Shown piece by piece: positions 33,546 through 42,403 of a stretch of DNA of 51,807 nucleotides. The stretch is from positions 1 through 51,807 of the forward strand of contig NZ_JAJFUC010000052.1 of NCBI RefSeq assembly GCF_021372645.1, read 5' to 3'. Source of the stretch: Clostridium sp. Its GTDB lineage: Bacteria; Bacillota; Clostridia; Clostridiales; Clostridiaceae. Positions within the stretch are counted from its first letter, which is position 1. Every line of letters starts with the position of its first letter. A program made the translations under genes and the position numbers. A model generated the notes under the pieces. The model did not search any database. It saw only the letters and a program-made list of their open reading frames with translations, and was not told where the DNA came from.

Positions 33546-35132
33546 ATGAGTAAAGTAGATAGTGTTTTAGACAAATATAGTGCTAAAGTTTACAAAAATA
33601 GAAAAAAACATATGTTAGAACTTGAGCAAGAAACTCAAGAAATAGATGCAAATAGAAGAACTATTCCAGGTATTATGACACATAGAGGATGTTGTTATGC
33701 TGGCTGTAAAGGAGTTGTTCTTGGACCTTTAAAGGATATAGTATTAATAACTCATGGACCAATAGGATGTGGATATTATTCATGGGGAACTAGAAGAAAT
33801 AAAGCAATACCACAAAACGGTGATGGAAACTTTATTCAATATTGTTTTAGTACAAATTTAAGTGATAGTGATATCGTATTTGGTGGAGAAAAGAAATTAA
33901 AACAAGCGATTAAAGAAGTTGTTGATATATTTAATCCAAAAGCTATATTCATATGTGCAACATGTCCAGTTGGATTAATTGGTGATGACCTTCCAGCTGT
34001 TGCAACTGAAACTAAAGAATTATATGGAATTGAATGTATATCATTCCCTTGTGAAGGATATAAGGGTGTATCTCAATCAGCAGGTCACCATATTGCAAAT
34101 AATAAATTAATAAAATCTGTAATCGGAACTATGGATTATACACCTAAGACTCATTCAGTTAACATTCTTGGAGAATATAACATAGGTGGTGACGCTTGGG
34201 AAATAGAAAGAATCCTTAAGAAAATAGGCTATGAAGTAGTATCTATCATGACTGGTGATTGTAGTATTGATGATATACGTAAAGCCCACACTGCAGATTT
34301 AAATCTAGTCCAATGTCACCGTTCAATTAATTATATAGCAGAAATGATGAAAATTCAATATGGAACTGCTTGGATAAAAGTTGATTTTATTGGTGTTGAT
34401 TGTACAGCTAGAACTTTAAGAGACATTGCGAAATTCTTTAATGATCCTGAGTTCACAGAAAGAACAGAAGCTGTTATAGCTGAAGAACTTGAAGATTTGA
34501 AAGATGATATGGAATATTTCAGAAGTAAATTAACTGGTAAGAGAGCAGGATTATATGTTGGAGGCTCAAGATCTCACCATTATCAAATGTTATTAAATGA
34601 TTTAGGTGTAGAAACATTAGTTGCAGGATTTGAATTTGCACATAGAGACGATTATGAAGGTAGAGAAGTAATACCAACTATAGTTGAAGATGCAGATTTA
34701 AAAAATATTGAAGTATTAGAAGTAGAAAAAATTGCAGATAAATATAGACCAGTAAAAACAGATGAAGAATTAGAAGAATTAAAGAAAGAAATTGTTAATT
34801 TAGAATATTATCCAGGTATGATGCGTGATATGAAAAAAGGTGCAATTGTAGTTGATGATTTAAATCACTTTGAAACTGAAGAATTCATCAAGCAATTAAA
34901 ACTTGATATGTTCTTCTCAGGTATCAAGGATAAATTTTCAATACAAAAAGGTGGAGTATTATCAAGACAATTACATTCTTATGATTATAGTGGACCTTAT
35001 GCAGGATTTAAAGGTGCTGTAAACTTTGGTAGAGATGTAACTATGAGTTTATATACTCCAGCATGGGGATATGTTGTAGCTCCATGGAAGAAAGAATCTA
35101 TATTAGAAGGAACATTTGGAGGTGAGGTATAA
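33546..35132 (+). CDS. nifD: Nitrogenase MoFe protein alpha chain
   Basis: This protein has 528 residues from ATG 33546, five bases after GGAGGTGA; the frame opens at GTG 33531. It holds the FeMo cofactor and half of the P cluster. P-cluster Cys are in HRGCCYAGCKG, HGPIGCGYYSW and CATCPVGLIGDDL. The cofactor Cys is in LVQCHRSINYI and the cofactor His in QLHSYDYSGPYAGF. The chain is longer than proteobacterial NifD because of an insertion around residues 385-435 (IPTIVEDADLKNIEVLEVEK region), typical of clostridial NifD. The stop overlaps the nifK ATG by one base. Confidence 0.97.
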   Translation: MSKVDSVLDKYSAKVYKNRKKHMLELEQETQEIDANRRTIPGIMTHRGCCYAGCKGVVLGPLKDIVLITHGPIGCGYYSWGTRRNKAIPQNGDGNFIQYCFSTNLSDSDIVFGGEKKLKQAIKEVVDIFNPKAIFICATCPVGLIGDDLPAVATETKELYGIECISFPCEGYKGVSQSAGHHIANNKLIKSVIGTMDYTPKTHSVNILGEYNIGGDAWEIERILKKIGYEVVSIMTGDCSIDDIRKAHTADLNLVQCHRSINYIAEMMKIQYGTAWIKVDFIGVDCTARTLRDIAKFFNDPEFTERTEAVIAEELEDLKDDMEYFRSKLTGKRAGLYVGGSRSHHYQMLLNDLGVETLVAGFEFAHRDDYEGREVIPTIVEDADLKNIEVLEVEKIADKYRPVKTDEELEELKKEIVNLEYYPGMMRDMKKGAIVVDDLNHFETEEFIKQLKLDMFFSGIKDKFSIQKGGVLSRQLHSYDYSGPYAGFKGAVNFGRDVTMSLYTPAWGYVVAPWKKESILEGTFGGEV

Positions 35133-36496
35133 TGTTAGATTTAACTCCTAAGGAAATTAAGGAAAGAACGGCCATTACTATTAATCCTAGTAAAACATGT
35201 CAACCTGTTGGTGCTATGTATGCAGCTCTTGGAGTTCATGGATGTATGCCACACAGTCATGGTTCACAAGGGTGTTGCTCATATCACAGAACAGTTTTAT
35301 CAAGACACTTTAAGGAACCAGCTATAGCAACTAGTTCATCATTTAGTGAAGGTGCTTGCGTATTTGGTGGAGGTAGTAATATAAAAACTGCTGTAAAAAA
35401 TATTTTTGATATGTATGATCCAGAAATAATTGCAGTTCATACTACATGTTTATCAGAAACTATAGGTGATGACTTAAATGCATTTATTGAAGATATAAAT
35501 ATTCCAGATGGAAAAAGAGTAATATATGCAAATACTCCAAGTTATGTTGGATCACATATTACTGGATTCTCTAATATGGTTGTAGGTTTTGTTAATAAGC
35601 TAGCAAAAACAACTGGAGTAAAGAACGGAAAAATGTGCGTAATTCCTGGATTCATTAATCCTGGTGATATGCGTGAAGTAAAGAAATTATTAAAACTTAT
35701 GGGTGTAGATTATACAATGTTACCAGATACAACTGGAGTTTTTGATGCTCCAATGACTGGCAAATATGATATGTATCCAAAGGGTGGTACAAAGATTCAA
35801 GATATAATTGAATTAGGTGACTGCGAAAAAACTTTAGCTTTAGGAAGCTTTGCTTCAGAAGCAGGAGCATCTGCTCTTGAAAAATTATACAAAGTTTCAT
35901 ACACTACATTGAACATGCCAATAGGTATTGGTTCTACAGATGATTTAATTATGGAATTAAGTAAATTTAGCAAGCAACAAGTTCCTTATGAGCTTGAAGA
36001 AGAAAGAGGACAATTAGTTGATATAATGGTAGATTCTCATCAATATTATGATGGTAAGAAAGTAGCATTATATGGAGATCCAGATATACTTATTGCATTA
36101 TCTAAGTTCTTATTAGAGCTAGGAATGATTCCTAAATATGTAATTACAGGTACTCCATCAAATGTATTTGAAAAACAAATGAAAGCTTTATATGAAGAAT
36201 TTGGTGTTGAAGGATGTATTGCTAAACAAAATGCAGATTTATTTGAATTACATCAATTAATTAAAAATGAACCAGTAGATTTATTAATGGGTGGAACTCA
36301 TGGTAAATACATAGCGAGAGCTGAAGATATTCCATTAGTTAGAGTTGGATTCCCAGTATTAGATAGATATATACATGCATATATGCCAACAGTTGGGTAT
36401 AAAGGTGCAATGAGATTGTTAGAATTAATGCTTGGTGCATTAATGGATAGACAAGATAGAGATGCTAAGGAAGAAGATTTTGAATTAGTAATGTAA
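35132..36496 (+). CDS. nifK: Nitrogenase MoFe protein beta chain
   Basis: This protein has 454 residues, the short clostridial form lacking the N-terminal extension of proteobacterial NifK. P-cluster ligands are in INPSKTCQPVGAMYAALGVH, HGSQGCCSYHR and HTTCLSETIGDDL. The start overlaps the nifD stop (TAATG), suggesting translational coupling for equal amounts. It ends the first nif block; 281 bases with a hairpin follow before nifE. Confidence 0.97.
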   Translation: MLDLTPKEIKERTAITINPSKTCQPVGAMYAALGVHGCMPHSHGSQGCCSYHRTVLSRHFKEPAIATSSSFSEGACVFGGGSNIKTAVKNIFDMYDPEIIAVHTTCLSETIGDDLNAFIEDINIPDGKRVIYANTPSYVGSHITGFSNMVVGFVNKLAKTTGVKNGKMCVIPGFINPGDMREVKKLLKLMGVDYTMLPDTTGVFDAPMTGKYDMYPKGGTKIQDIIELGDCEKTLALGSFASEAGASALEKLYKVSYTTLNMPIGIGSTDDLIMELSKFSKQQVPYELEEERGQLVDIMVDSHQYYDGKKVALYGDPDILIALSKFLLELGMIPKYVITGTPSNVFEKQMKALYEEFGVEGCIAKQNADLFELHQLIKNEPVDLLMGGTHGKYIARAEDIPLVRVGFPVLDRYIHAYMPTVGYKGAMRLLELMLGALMDRQDRDAKEEDFELVM

Positions 36497-36570
36497 GTTT
36501 TAAATAGTGTCAAATAGTATAAACCTTATAAGACATGTATAAGTAATTAAAAAATAAATAAATTCAATGG

Positions 36571-36611
36571 TTGAGCAATTGAACATGAACTAAGACATGC
36601 CAATTGCTCAA
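36571..36611 (+). other. Hairpin between nifK and nifE
   Basis: TTGAGCAATTG (36571-36581) and CAATTGCTCAA (36601-36611) are perfect 11-bp arms with a 19-base loop. There is no T-run, so it may be a processing or partial termination point between structural and assembly genes. Confidence 0.5.
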
Positions 36612-36777
36612 TTCATTAATAAATTAAGAATTTAGAATTGAGAATGTAGAATGGATTAAGAAATGCATTTATATAAGAGTTTGAAAAAATATATTTAAGA
36701 AATTATGTAAGGATTTCATCCTATATTCTGAATTCCAAATTTCTAAATTATAAATTGAAAGGGTGGTGTGTGACATT

Positions 36778-38139
36778 ATGGATAAGAAAATATCAAATTC
36801 ACTTCTTGAAGAAAGAGAAGATTTCGTATGTTTTAAGGAAGACCATAATAAAAAGTCTATGAAGTGTGATGGTGATAGTGTATCTGGATCAGTTAGTCAA
36901 AGAGCATGTGTTTATTGTGGTGCAAGAGTAGTATTAAATCCAATAACAGATGCATACCACATAGTTCATGGACCTATAGGATGTGCGAGTTACACTTGGG
37001 ATATACGAGGAAGTCTTTCAAGTGGTGATGATTTATATAGAAATAGTTTTTCAACAGATTTGCAAGAAAAAGATGTAATTTTTGGTGGAGAAAAGAAGTT
37101 AATAGCAGCAATAGAAGGGATTATGGAAAAACATAACCCTAAGTTAATTTTCGTCTATGCAACTTGCATTGTTGGAGTTATTGGTGATGATGTTAAAGCT
37201 GTTTGTAAGATGGAAGAAGAAAAATATAAAGTACCAGTTATACCAGTTATGGCACCAGGATTTTCAGGAAATAAATCTAAAGGTTATAAATTAGCATGTA
37301 ATGCACTTATGAATCTTTTTTCTAGAAATATTTTACCTAAGACAAAAGGAATTAATATGCTTGGTGATTTTAATTTAGCAGGAGAAATATGGATTGTAAA
37401 AGAGTATTTAAAGAGAATAGGAATAGAAGTAATATCGACAATCACAGGTGATTCTAGTCATGATAAATTAATAAAAGCTAGTAGTGCAAGTTTTAATGTT
37501 GTTCAATGTGCAGGCTCTATGACATATTTAGCAAAAAGGATGGAAATGGAAATGGGAATTCCTTTTGTTAAAATAAGTTTTGTTGGAGTTGAGGATAGTA
37601 AAAATTCATTACTTAGAATTGCAAGTTTATTTGGAGATGAAGAAACTTTAGCAAAAGCTAAAGCCTTTGTAAAAGAAGAAGAAGAAAAAATAATGCCTAT
37701 ACTGAATGCTTATAAAGAAAATCTTAAAGGTAAAAAAGCAGCTATATATGTAGGTGGAGGCTTCAAAGCAATTTCTTTAATAAAGCAATTTAATGAACTT
37801 GGAATAGATACAGTGATGGTTGGAACACAAACTGGAAAAAAAGAAGACTATGAAGTTATAAATAGCTTAGTTAACGATGGAACAGTTATTTTAGATGATG
37901 CAAATCCATATGAATTAGAAAAATTTATGTTAGAGCAAGATGTAGATATTTTAGTAGGTGGAGTAAAAGAAAGACCACTTGCTTACAAATTAGGAGTTGC
38001 TTTTTGTGACCATAACCATGAAAGAAAGCATCCTCTTGGAGGATTTATTGGAGCAGTTAATTTTGCAAAGGAAATAAATCTTTCAATAAATAGTCCTGTA
38101 TGGAAATATGTAAGGGAGAGTGAAGAAAATGAAGAATAG
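36778..38139 (+). CDS. nifE: FeMo-cofactor scaffold protein NifE
   Basis: This protein has 453 residues from ATG 36778 behind GGGTGGTG; the frame opens at 36763. It is a paralogue of NifD that, with NifN, receives the NifB precursor and finishes the cofactor with Mo and homocitrate. Conserved parts are SQRACVYCGARVVLNPITDA, HGPIGCASYTWDIRG, ATCIVGVIGDDV, GDFNLAGE and PLGGFIGAVNFAKEI. It overlaps the nifN-nifB start by 11 bases. Confidence 0.95.
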   Translation: MDKKISNSLLEEREDFVCFKEDHNKKSMKCDGDSVSGSVSQRACVYCGARVVLNPITDAYHIVHGPIGCASYTWDIRGSLSSGDDLYRNSFSTDLQEKDVIFGGEKKLIAAIEGIMEKHNPKLIFVYATCIVGVIGDDVKAVCKMEEEKYKVPVIPVMAPGFSGNKSKGYKLACNALMNLFSRNILPKTKGINMLGDFNLAGEIWIVKEYLKRIGIEVISTITGDSSHDKLIKASSASFNVVQCAGSMTYLAKRMEMEMGIPFVKISFVGVEDSKNSLLRIASLFGDEETLAKAKAFVKEEEEKIMPILNAYKENLKGKKAAIYVGGGFKAISLIKQFNELGIDTVMVGTQTGKKEDYEVINSLVNDGTVILDDANPYELEKFMLEQDVDILVGGVKERPLAYKLGVAFCDHNHERKHPLGGFIGAVNFAKEINLSINSPVWKYVRESEENEE

Positions 38140-40819
38140 TTATGTAAATCTGACTGTTAACCCATGCAAAATGTGTATGCCTATGGGAGTTTGCAATGCT
38201 TTATATGGAATCAAAGGTTGCATGACAATTTTGCATGGTTCACAAGGTTGCAGTACATATATTAGAAGACATATGGCAACACATTATAATGAACCAATAG
38301 ACATAGCATCTTCTTCACTTACAGAAGAAGGAACTGTTTATGGTGGAGAAAACAATTTGATTAAAGGTTTAGAAAATTTAATTAAATTATATAATCCAGA
38401 GGTTATAGGTATTGCAACAACTTGCCTTGCTGAGACTATTGGAGAAGATGTAGATAGACTTTCAAAAATATTTTATGAAAAACATCCAAAAAGTAAGGTT
38501 AAATTAATACCAATAAAATCTCCAGGTTATGGTGGAACTCAATATGGTGGATATTTCACAGCCTTGAGAGCAGTAGTAGAAAAGGTAGAAATGGAATCTG
38601 GATATAATGAAAAAATAAATATTGTTACTGGACCAATAAGTAGTGCTGATACGAGAGAACTTAAAGATATATTAAATGATTTTGGAGTTGATTATATATT
38701 ACTTCCAGATATATCTGAAAATCTAGATGGAGTTCACAGCAAAAAATATAGTAGATTGCCAGACAATGGAACAACTATAGAAGAAATTAAATATATGGGT
38801 GGTGCAAAAGCTACAATTGAACTTTCTACCTTTATTAAAGATGAACATTCTGTTGGAAGCTACTTAGAAGAAGCTTTTGGCGTTAAAAATTATAGAATTA
38901 ACATCCCAAGAGGGCTTAGAGATACAGATAAATTTTTAAAAGTATTATCTGAAGTCTCAGGAAATTCTATTCCTGAAAAATATAAAAAACAAAGAGGTAG
39001 ATATTTAGATGCTATGATTGATTCTCACAAGTATAATGCAGAAGCAAGAATAGCAATCTTTGGAGAACCTGATTTTGTATATTCAGCAGCAAGATTAGCT
39101 ATAGAAAATGGAGTAGTACCAGTACTTATTGCAAGTGGAGATGTATGCAAAAAACTTGAACCAAGTTTAAGAGATGAAGTAGATGAGCTTTCAAAGCAAT
39201 TGTTTGCAGGAGAATGCAAAATTATAGATGAAGCAGATTTTAAAGAAATAGAAAAATATGCATTGGAGCTAAAGGTAAATGTAATGCTTGGAAGTTCTGA
39301 TGGTAGAAGAATAGAGGAAAAACATAAAATACCATTAATTAGAATGGCATTCCCAATTCATGATAGGATTGGTGGACAAAGAATTTTATCTATTGGATAT
39401 GAAGGTTCATTAAATTTGAGTGATCAAATTACAAATGTAATGCTTGCAAAAACAGAAATGACTTTTAGAGAAAATTTATATAATGAATATTATAAGGAGG
39501 AGAGCGAAATGCGTGAAAACACAATTGAAGAAAAGGTGATTGAAGAAAGAAACGTAGAAATAAAATCTAGTATTAGAGAAGAAGTAGAGGAAAAAACAAA
39601 AACCCATCCATGTTTTAGTTGTGATTCTGCACATAAATATGCAAGAATGCATCTTCCTATAGCACCAAAGTGTAATGTTAGCTGTAATTATTGTTTAAGA
39701 AAATTTGATTGTGTTAATGAAAGTAGACCAGGGGTTACAACAGATGTATTATCTGCAGAAGAAGCATTTGCAAAATACAAACTTGTAAAATCTAAAATGG
39801 ATAACTTAAAGGTTGTTGGTATAGCAGGACCTGGAGATGCACTTGCTAACTTTGATGAAGTAAGAAAAACTCTTAAGTTAATAAAAGAATATAATAATGA
39901 GGTAACATTCTGTTTATCAACCAATGGTTTAATGCTTCCATTTTATGCACAAGAGTTAATTGATTTAGGCGTAACACATGTAACTGTAACAATGAATGCT
40001 ATAGACCCTAAAATAACAGCAAAAGTATATAAATTCATAGATTATTTAGGAGTTACTTATACTGGAGAAGAAGGAACTCAAATTCTTTTAAATAATCAAT
40101 TATCAGGTATTAAGTATTTAGCTGATAGAGGAATTATGTGTAAGGTTAACATCGTAATGCTTAAGGGAATTAATGATCACCATATAGAAGAAATAACTAA
40201 AAAAGTTAAAGAACTTGGGGCTGGAATAACAAATATAATGCAAATGATACCAGTTAAGGGAAGTGTATTTGAAAATATGCCACTTACAAGTAATAAAGAA
40301 ATAATGGATTTAAGAAAAAAATGTGAAGTAAATATAAAACAAATGTATCATTGCAAACAATGTAGAGCTGACGCAATTGGATTACTTGGAGATGATCAGT
40401 CTCAAAAATTTAATAAACCTATGAATGAAAATAATTCATCAGATGAAAAGCCACTAAAATTTGCAATTGCTTCAAAAAGCGGTATTGGAGTTGATATGCA
40501 CTTTGGACATGCATCAGAATTTTATATTTATGAATATAAAAATGGAGATGCAAAATATATAGAAAAAAGAGATGTAGATAAATACTGTAACGGAAAAGAA
40601 GTTTGTGATGAAGAAGAAGACAAATTTGCTAAACTATCTAAAGTTGTTTCTGATTGTGATGGAGTGCTATCACTTAGAATGGGTGATGAGCCTAAAAAGA
40701 AATTCAAGGATATGGGCATAGAAGTATTTATGACTTGCGAAACAATTGAAACAGCAGTTGTAAAAGCTGCAGAAGCTATATTAAAAGGGACAGAAGTTAA
40801 AGAAATGCTAAGAGCTTAA
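38129..40819 (+). CDS. nifN-nifB: Fused NifN-NifB (scaffold subunit plus cofactor radical SAM enzyme)
   Basis: This protein has 896 residues from ATG 38129 (GGGAGAG upstream). Residues 1-455 are NifN: NPCKMCMPMGVCNALYGIKG, HGSQGCSTYIRRH, ATTCLAETIGEDV. Residues 461-770 are NifB, the radical SAM enzyme that joins two [4Fe-4S] clusters into the 8Fe core: SCDSAHKYARMHLPIAPKCN, C515/C519/C522, VVGIAGPGDALANF, QMIPVKGS, CKQCRADAIGLL. Residues 777-896 are a NifX-like cofactor-binding domain (IGVDMHFGHASEFYIYE). NifN-B fusions are known in clostridia. A consensus ribosome site and ATG lie exactly at the NifB start (39509). Confidence 0.95.
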   Translation: MKNSYVNLTVNPCKMCMPMGVCNALYGIKGCMTILHGSQGCSTYIRRHMATHYNEPIDIASSSLTEEGTVYGGENNLIKGLENLIKLYNPEVIGIATTCLAETIGEDVDRLSKIFYEKHPKSKVKLIPIKSPGYGGTQYGGYFTALRAVVEKVEMESGYNEKINIVTGPISSADTRELKDILNDFGVDYILLPDISENLDGVHSKKYSRLPDNGTTIEEIKYMGGAKATIELSTFIKDEHSVGSYLEEAFGVKNYRINIPRGLRDTDKFLKVLSEVSGNSIPEKYKKQRGRYLDAMIDSHKYNAEARIAIFGEPDFVYSAARLAIENGVVPVLIASGDVCKKLEPSLRDEVDELSKQLFAGECKIIDEADFKEIEKYALELKVNVMLGSSDGRRIEEKHKIPLIRMAFPIHDRIGGQRILSIGYEGSLNLSDQITNVMLAKTEMTFRENLYNEYYKEESEMRENTIEEKVIEERNVEIKSSIREEVEEKTKTHPCFSCDSAHKYARMHLPIAPKCNVSCNYCLRKFDCVNESRPGVTTDVLSAEEAFAKYKLVKSKMDNLKVVGIAGPGDALANFDEVRKTLKLIKEYNNEVTFCLSTNGLMLPFYAQELIDLGVTHVTVTMNAIDPKITAKVYKFIDYLGVTYTGEEGTQILLNNQLSGIKYLADRGIMCKVNIVMLKGINDHHIEEITKKVKELGAGITNIMQMIPVKGSVFENMPLTSNKEIMDLRKKCEVNIKQMYHCKQCRADAIGLLGDDQSQKFNKPMNENNSSDEKPLKFAIASKSGIGVDMHFGHASEFYIYEYKNGDAKYIEKRDVDKYCNGKEVCDEEEDKFAKLSKVVSDCDGVLSLRMGDEPKKKFKDMGIEVFMTCETIETAVVKAAEAILKGTEVKEMLRA
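39495..39511 (+). promoter_or_regulatory. Internal ribosome site and start codon at the NifB domain
   Basis: AGGAGG (39495-39500) lies eight bases before an in-frame ATG (39509-39511, codon 461 of the fusion), at the junction of the NifN and NifB domains. It is as strong as the sites of free-standing genes here. Separate translation of NifB (436 residues) beside the fusion is plausible, and it may be the fossil start from before the fusion. Confidence 0.6.
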
Positions 40820-40843
40820 AATATTTAAGGATTTTGATATTCG

Positions 40844-40887
40844 CCTCAATTTTGTTTTTAGTTACTTATATTTCAACAAAATTGAGG
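40844..40887 (+). other. Strong hairpin after nifN-nifB
   Basis: CCTCAATTTTGTT (40844-40856) and AACAAAATTGAGG (40875-40887) are perfect 13-bp arms with an 18-base loop. No T-run follows on either strand. It is likely a processing or stabilising structure between nifN-B and the ferredoxin gene. Confidence 0.55.
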
Positions 40888-40924
40888 AAAATATAAATAT
40901 TTAATAAAAAAGGGGGCACGTAAA

Positions 40925-41233
40925 ATGATTAATTTAAAGCATCATATTTTTGTTTGTGCAAGCTGTAGAGTTAATGGAATGCAAAAGGGAATGTGTTATT
41001 CTAAAGATTCAGTAAAGGTTGTGCAAAAGTTTATGGAGGAAGTTGAAGACAGAGACCTAATAAACGAAGTAATGGTTACTAATACTGGTTGTTTGGGGGT
41101 ATGTAATAAAGGTCCTATTGTGGTTGTTTATCCAGAAGGAACTTGGTATGGAAATGTAAAAGTTGAAGATGTAGAAAGGATTGTGGAAGAACACATCGAA
41201 GGCGGAAAAGTAGTAGAAGAATTAGTTATATAA
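40925..41233 (+). CDS. Thioredoxin-fold [2Fe-2S] ferredoxin
   Basis: This protein has 102 residues behind AAGGGGG. It resembles the C. pasteurianum [2Fe-2S] ferredoxin: HHIFVCASCRVNGMQKGMCY with C11, C14 and C24, then NTGCLGVCNKGPIVVVYPEG with C56 and C60. The known ligands of that protein are Cys 11, 24, 56 and 60, all kept. The clostridial protein binds specifically to the MoFe protein, which fits its place at the end of the nif run. Confidence 0.93.
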   Translation: MINLKHHIFVCASCRVNGMQKGMCYSKDSVKVVQKFMEEVEDRDLINEVMVTNTGCLGVCNKGPIVVVYPEGTWYGNVKVEDVERIVEEHIEGGKVVEELVI

Positions 41234-41292
41234 GAAATAATAGTATTTTACATATAGATAAGAAATTAGGGTATTATTATTACACAGTTTTT

Positions 41293-41349
41293 AGGCACTA
41301 TTAAAAAAATATACTAGCATACTGACTTGTTATTTTTTTAATAGTGCCT
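41293..41349. repeat. Palindromic dispersed element, copy 4
   Basis: AGGCACTATTAAAAAAATA (left) and TATTTTTTTAATAGTGCCT (right) are perfect arms. The centre TACTAGCATACTGACTTGT is shared with copy 5 at 42255. It lies after the ferredoxin gene. Confidence 0.8.
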
Positions 41350-41381
41350 TAAATATATAATTAAATTTCAACTATAAATTT

Positions 41382-41410
41382 GAGATGTGCTTTTGTACAT
41401 CTCTTTTTTT
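41382..41410 (+). terminator. Terminator of the nifE-nifN/B-ferredoxin block
   Basis: GAGATGT (41382-41388) pairs with ACATCTC (41397-41403), followed by seven T. It is a clear intrinsic terminator on the plus strand. Confidence 0.8.
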
Positions 41411-41440
41411 AGGATGTTATCATGGACGCGTGCATATTAA

Positions 41441-41612
41441 TAACTGTAACAATGAATGCTATAAGATCTGAAATAACTGCATAAGTTTATAAATTATACA
41501 AGGGGTTACTTATACTGGAGAAGAAGGAACATAAATAAAAAAAGAGATATAGACAAATTCTGTAATGGACAAAAAGATTGTGATGAAGATGACAAATTTA
41601 CTAAACTATTTA
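41441..41612 (+). pseudogene. Decayed duplicate fragment of nifB
   Basis: 41441-41531 aligns with nifB around 39980-40078 (shared TAACTGTAACAATGAATGCT and GTTACTTATACTGGAGAAG), and 41533-41612 aligns with nifB 40555-40640 (AAAAAAGAGAT, GATGAAGA, GACAAATTT). The two pieces are joined after loss of about 475 bases and carry stops. It is a non-functional remnant of a second nifB copy. Confidence 0.75.
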
Positions 41613-41681
41613 GATATGTGGATACAATAGGCTTACTATATAAAATAGTAGTAAGATTTATATAAAAAGAGGTGCTGAAAT

Positions 41682-42125
41682 ATGGTAATTAGAAGAGCTA
41701 AAATAGATGATATTGATATTCTAGTAGAACTATTAACAACTTTGTTTACTATTGAAACAGATTTTATAATAGATAGAGAAAAACAACAAAATGGACTTTT
41801 GCTTATGTTAGAACAAAATGTGCAAGGTTGCATTATGGTAGCAGAGCGTGATAAAAAAGTTATAGGTATGTGTAGTGGACAGTTATTAGTGTCTACAGCA
41901 GAAGGGGCCTTGAAAGTAATAGTAGAGGACTTAGTGGTAGCAAGAAATGAGCGTAATTGTGGAATAGGATTAGCGCTATTGTCAGGAATTCAAAAATGGG
42001 CTATTAGCTGTGGTGCAAGTAGAATGGATCTTTTAGCTGATAAACGCAACAAGTCAGCGTTAAATTTCTATCGTCAGCATAATTGGAAGTGTACAGAAAT
42101 GATTGCTTTACACAAAAAATTGTAA
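41682..42125 (+). CDS. GNAT-family acetyltransferase
   Basis: This protein has 147 residues behind AGAGGTG. It is a single GNAT domain: MVIRRAKIDDIDILVELLTT, KVIGMCSGQL, VIVEDLVVARNERNCGIGLA (motif A, with the acetyl-CoA loop RNERNCGIG in place of RxxGxG), and NKSALNFYRQHNWK (motif B). The substrate is unknown. It is separated from the nif genes by the nifB remnant and from the next gene by a palindrome, so membership in the nif regulon is uncertain. Confidence 0.88.
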   Translation: MVIRRAKIDDIDILVELLTTLFTIETDFIIDREKQQNGLLLMLEQNVQGCIMVAERDKKVIGMCSGQLLVSTAEGALKVIVEDLVVARNERNCGIGLALLSGIQKWAISCGASRMDLLADKRNKSALNFYRQHNWKCTEMIALHKKL

Positions 42126-42254
42126 CAGTCATAATATTTAGTAATTGAAGAATATGTTTGTTTTAGAATTCCTTTTATCACTAAATCAATTTGGAATCAA
42201 GTAATTGATAAATATAAAACTATAGGTGTACTTAGTGTAAAGGATCAAATTAAG

Positions 42255-42319
42255 GGACATGAAAGAAAATAGCAAGTCAAATATACTAGCATACTGACTT
42301 GTTATTTTCTTTCATGTCC
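42255..42319. repeat. Palindromic dispersed element, copy 5
   Basis: GGACATGAAAGAAAATA (left) and TATTTTCTTTCATGTCC (right), extended by CAAGTCA/TGACTTG with one extra base. This is the longest stem of the family. It lies between convergent genes and could terminate both. Confidence 0.8.
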
Positions 42320-42403
42320 ATTATCCATTAAGTTATGGAATTAAAAAAATATGGATTTTATGATTGCATGTAGGCAGCAAAATAGTAATTACTTCTTTCT
42401 ATA

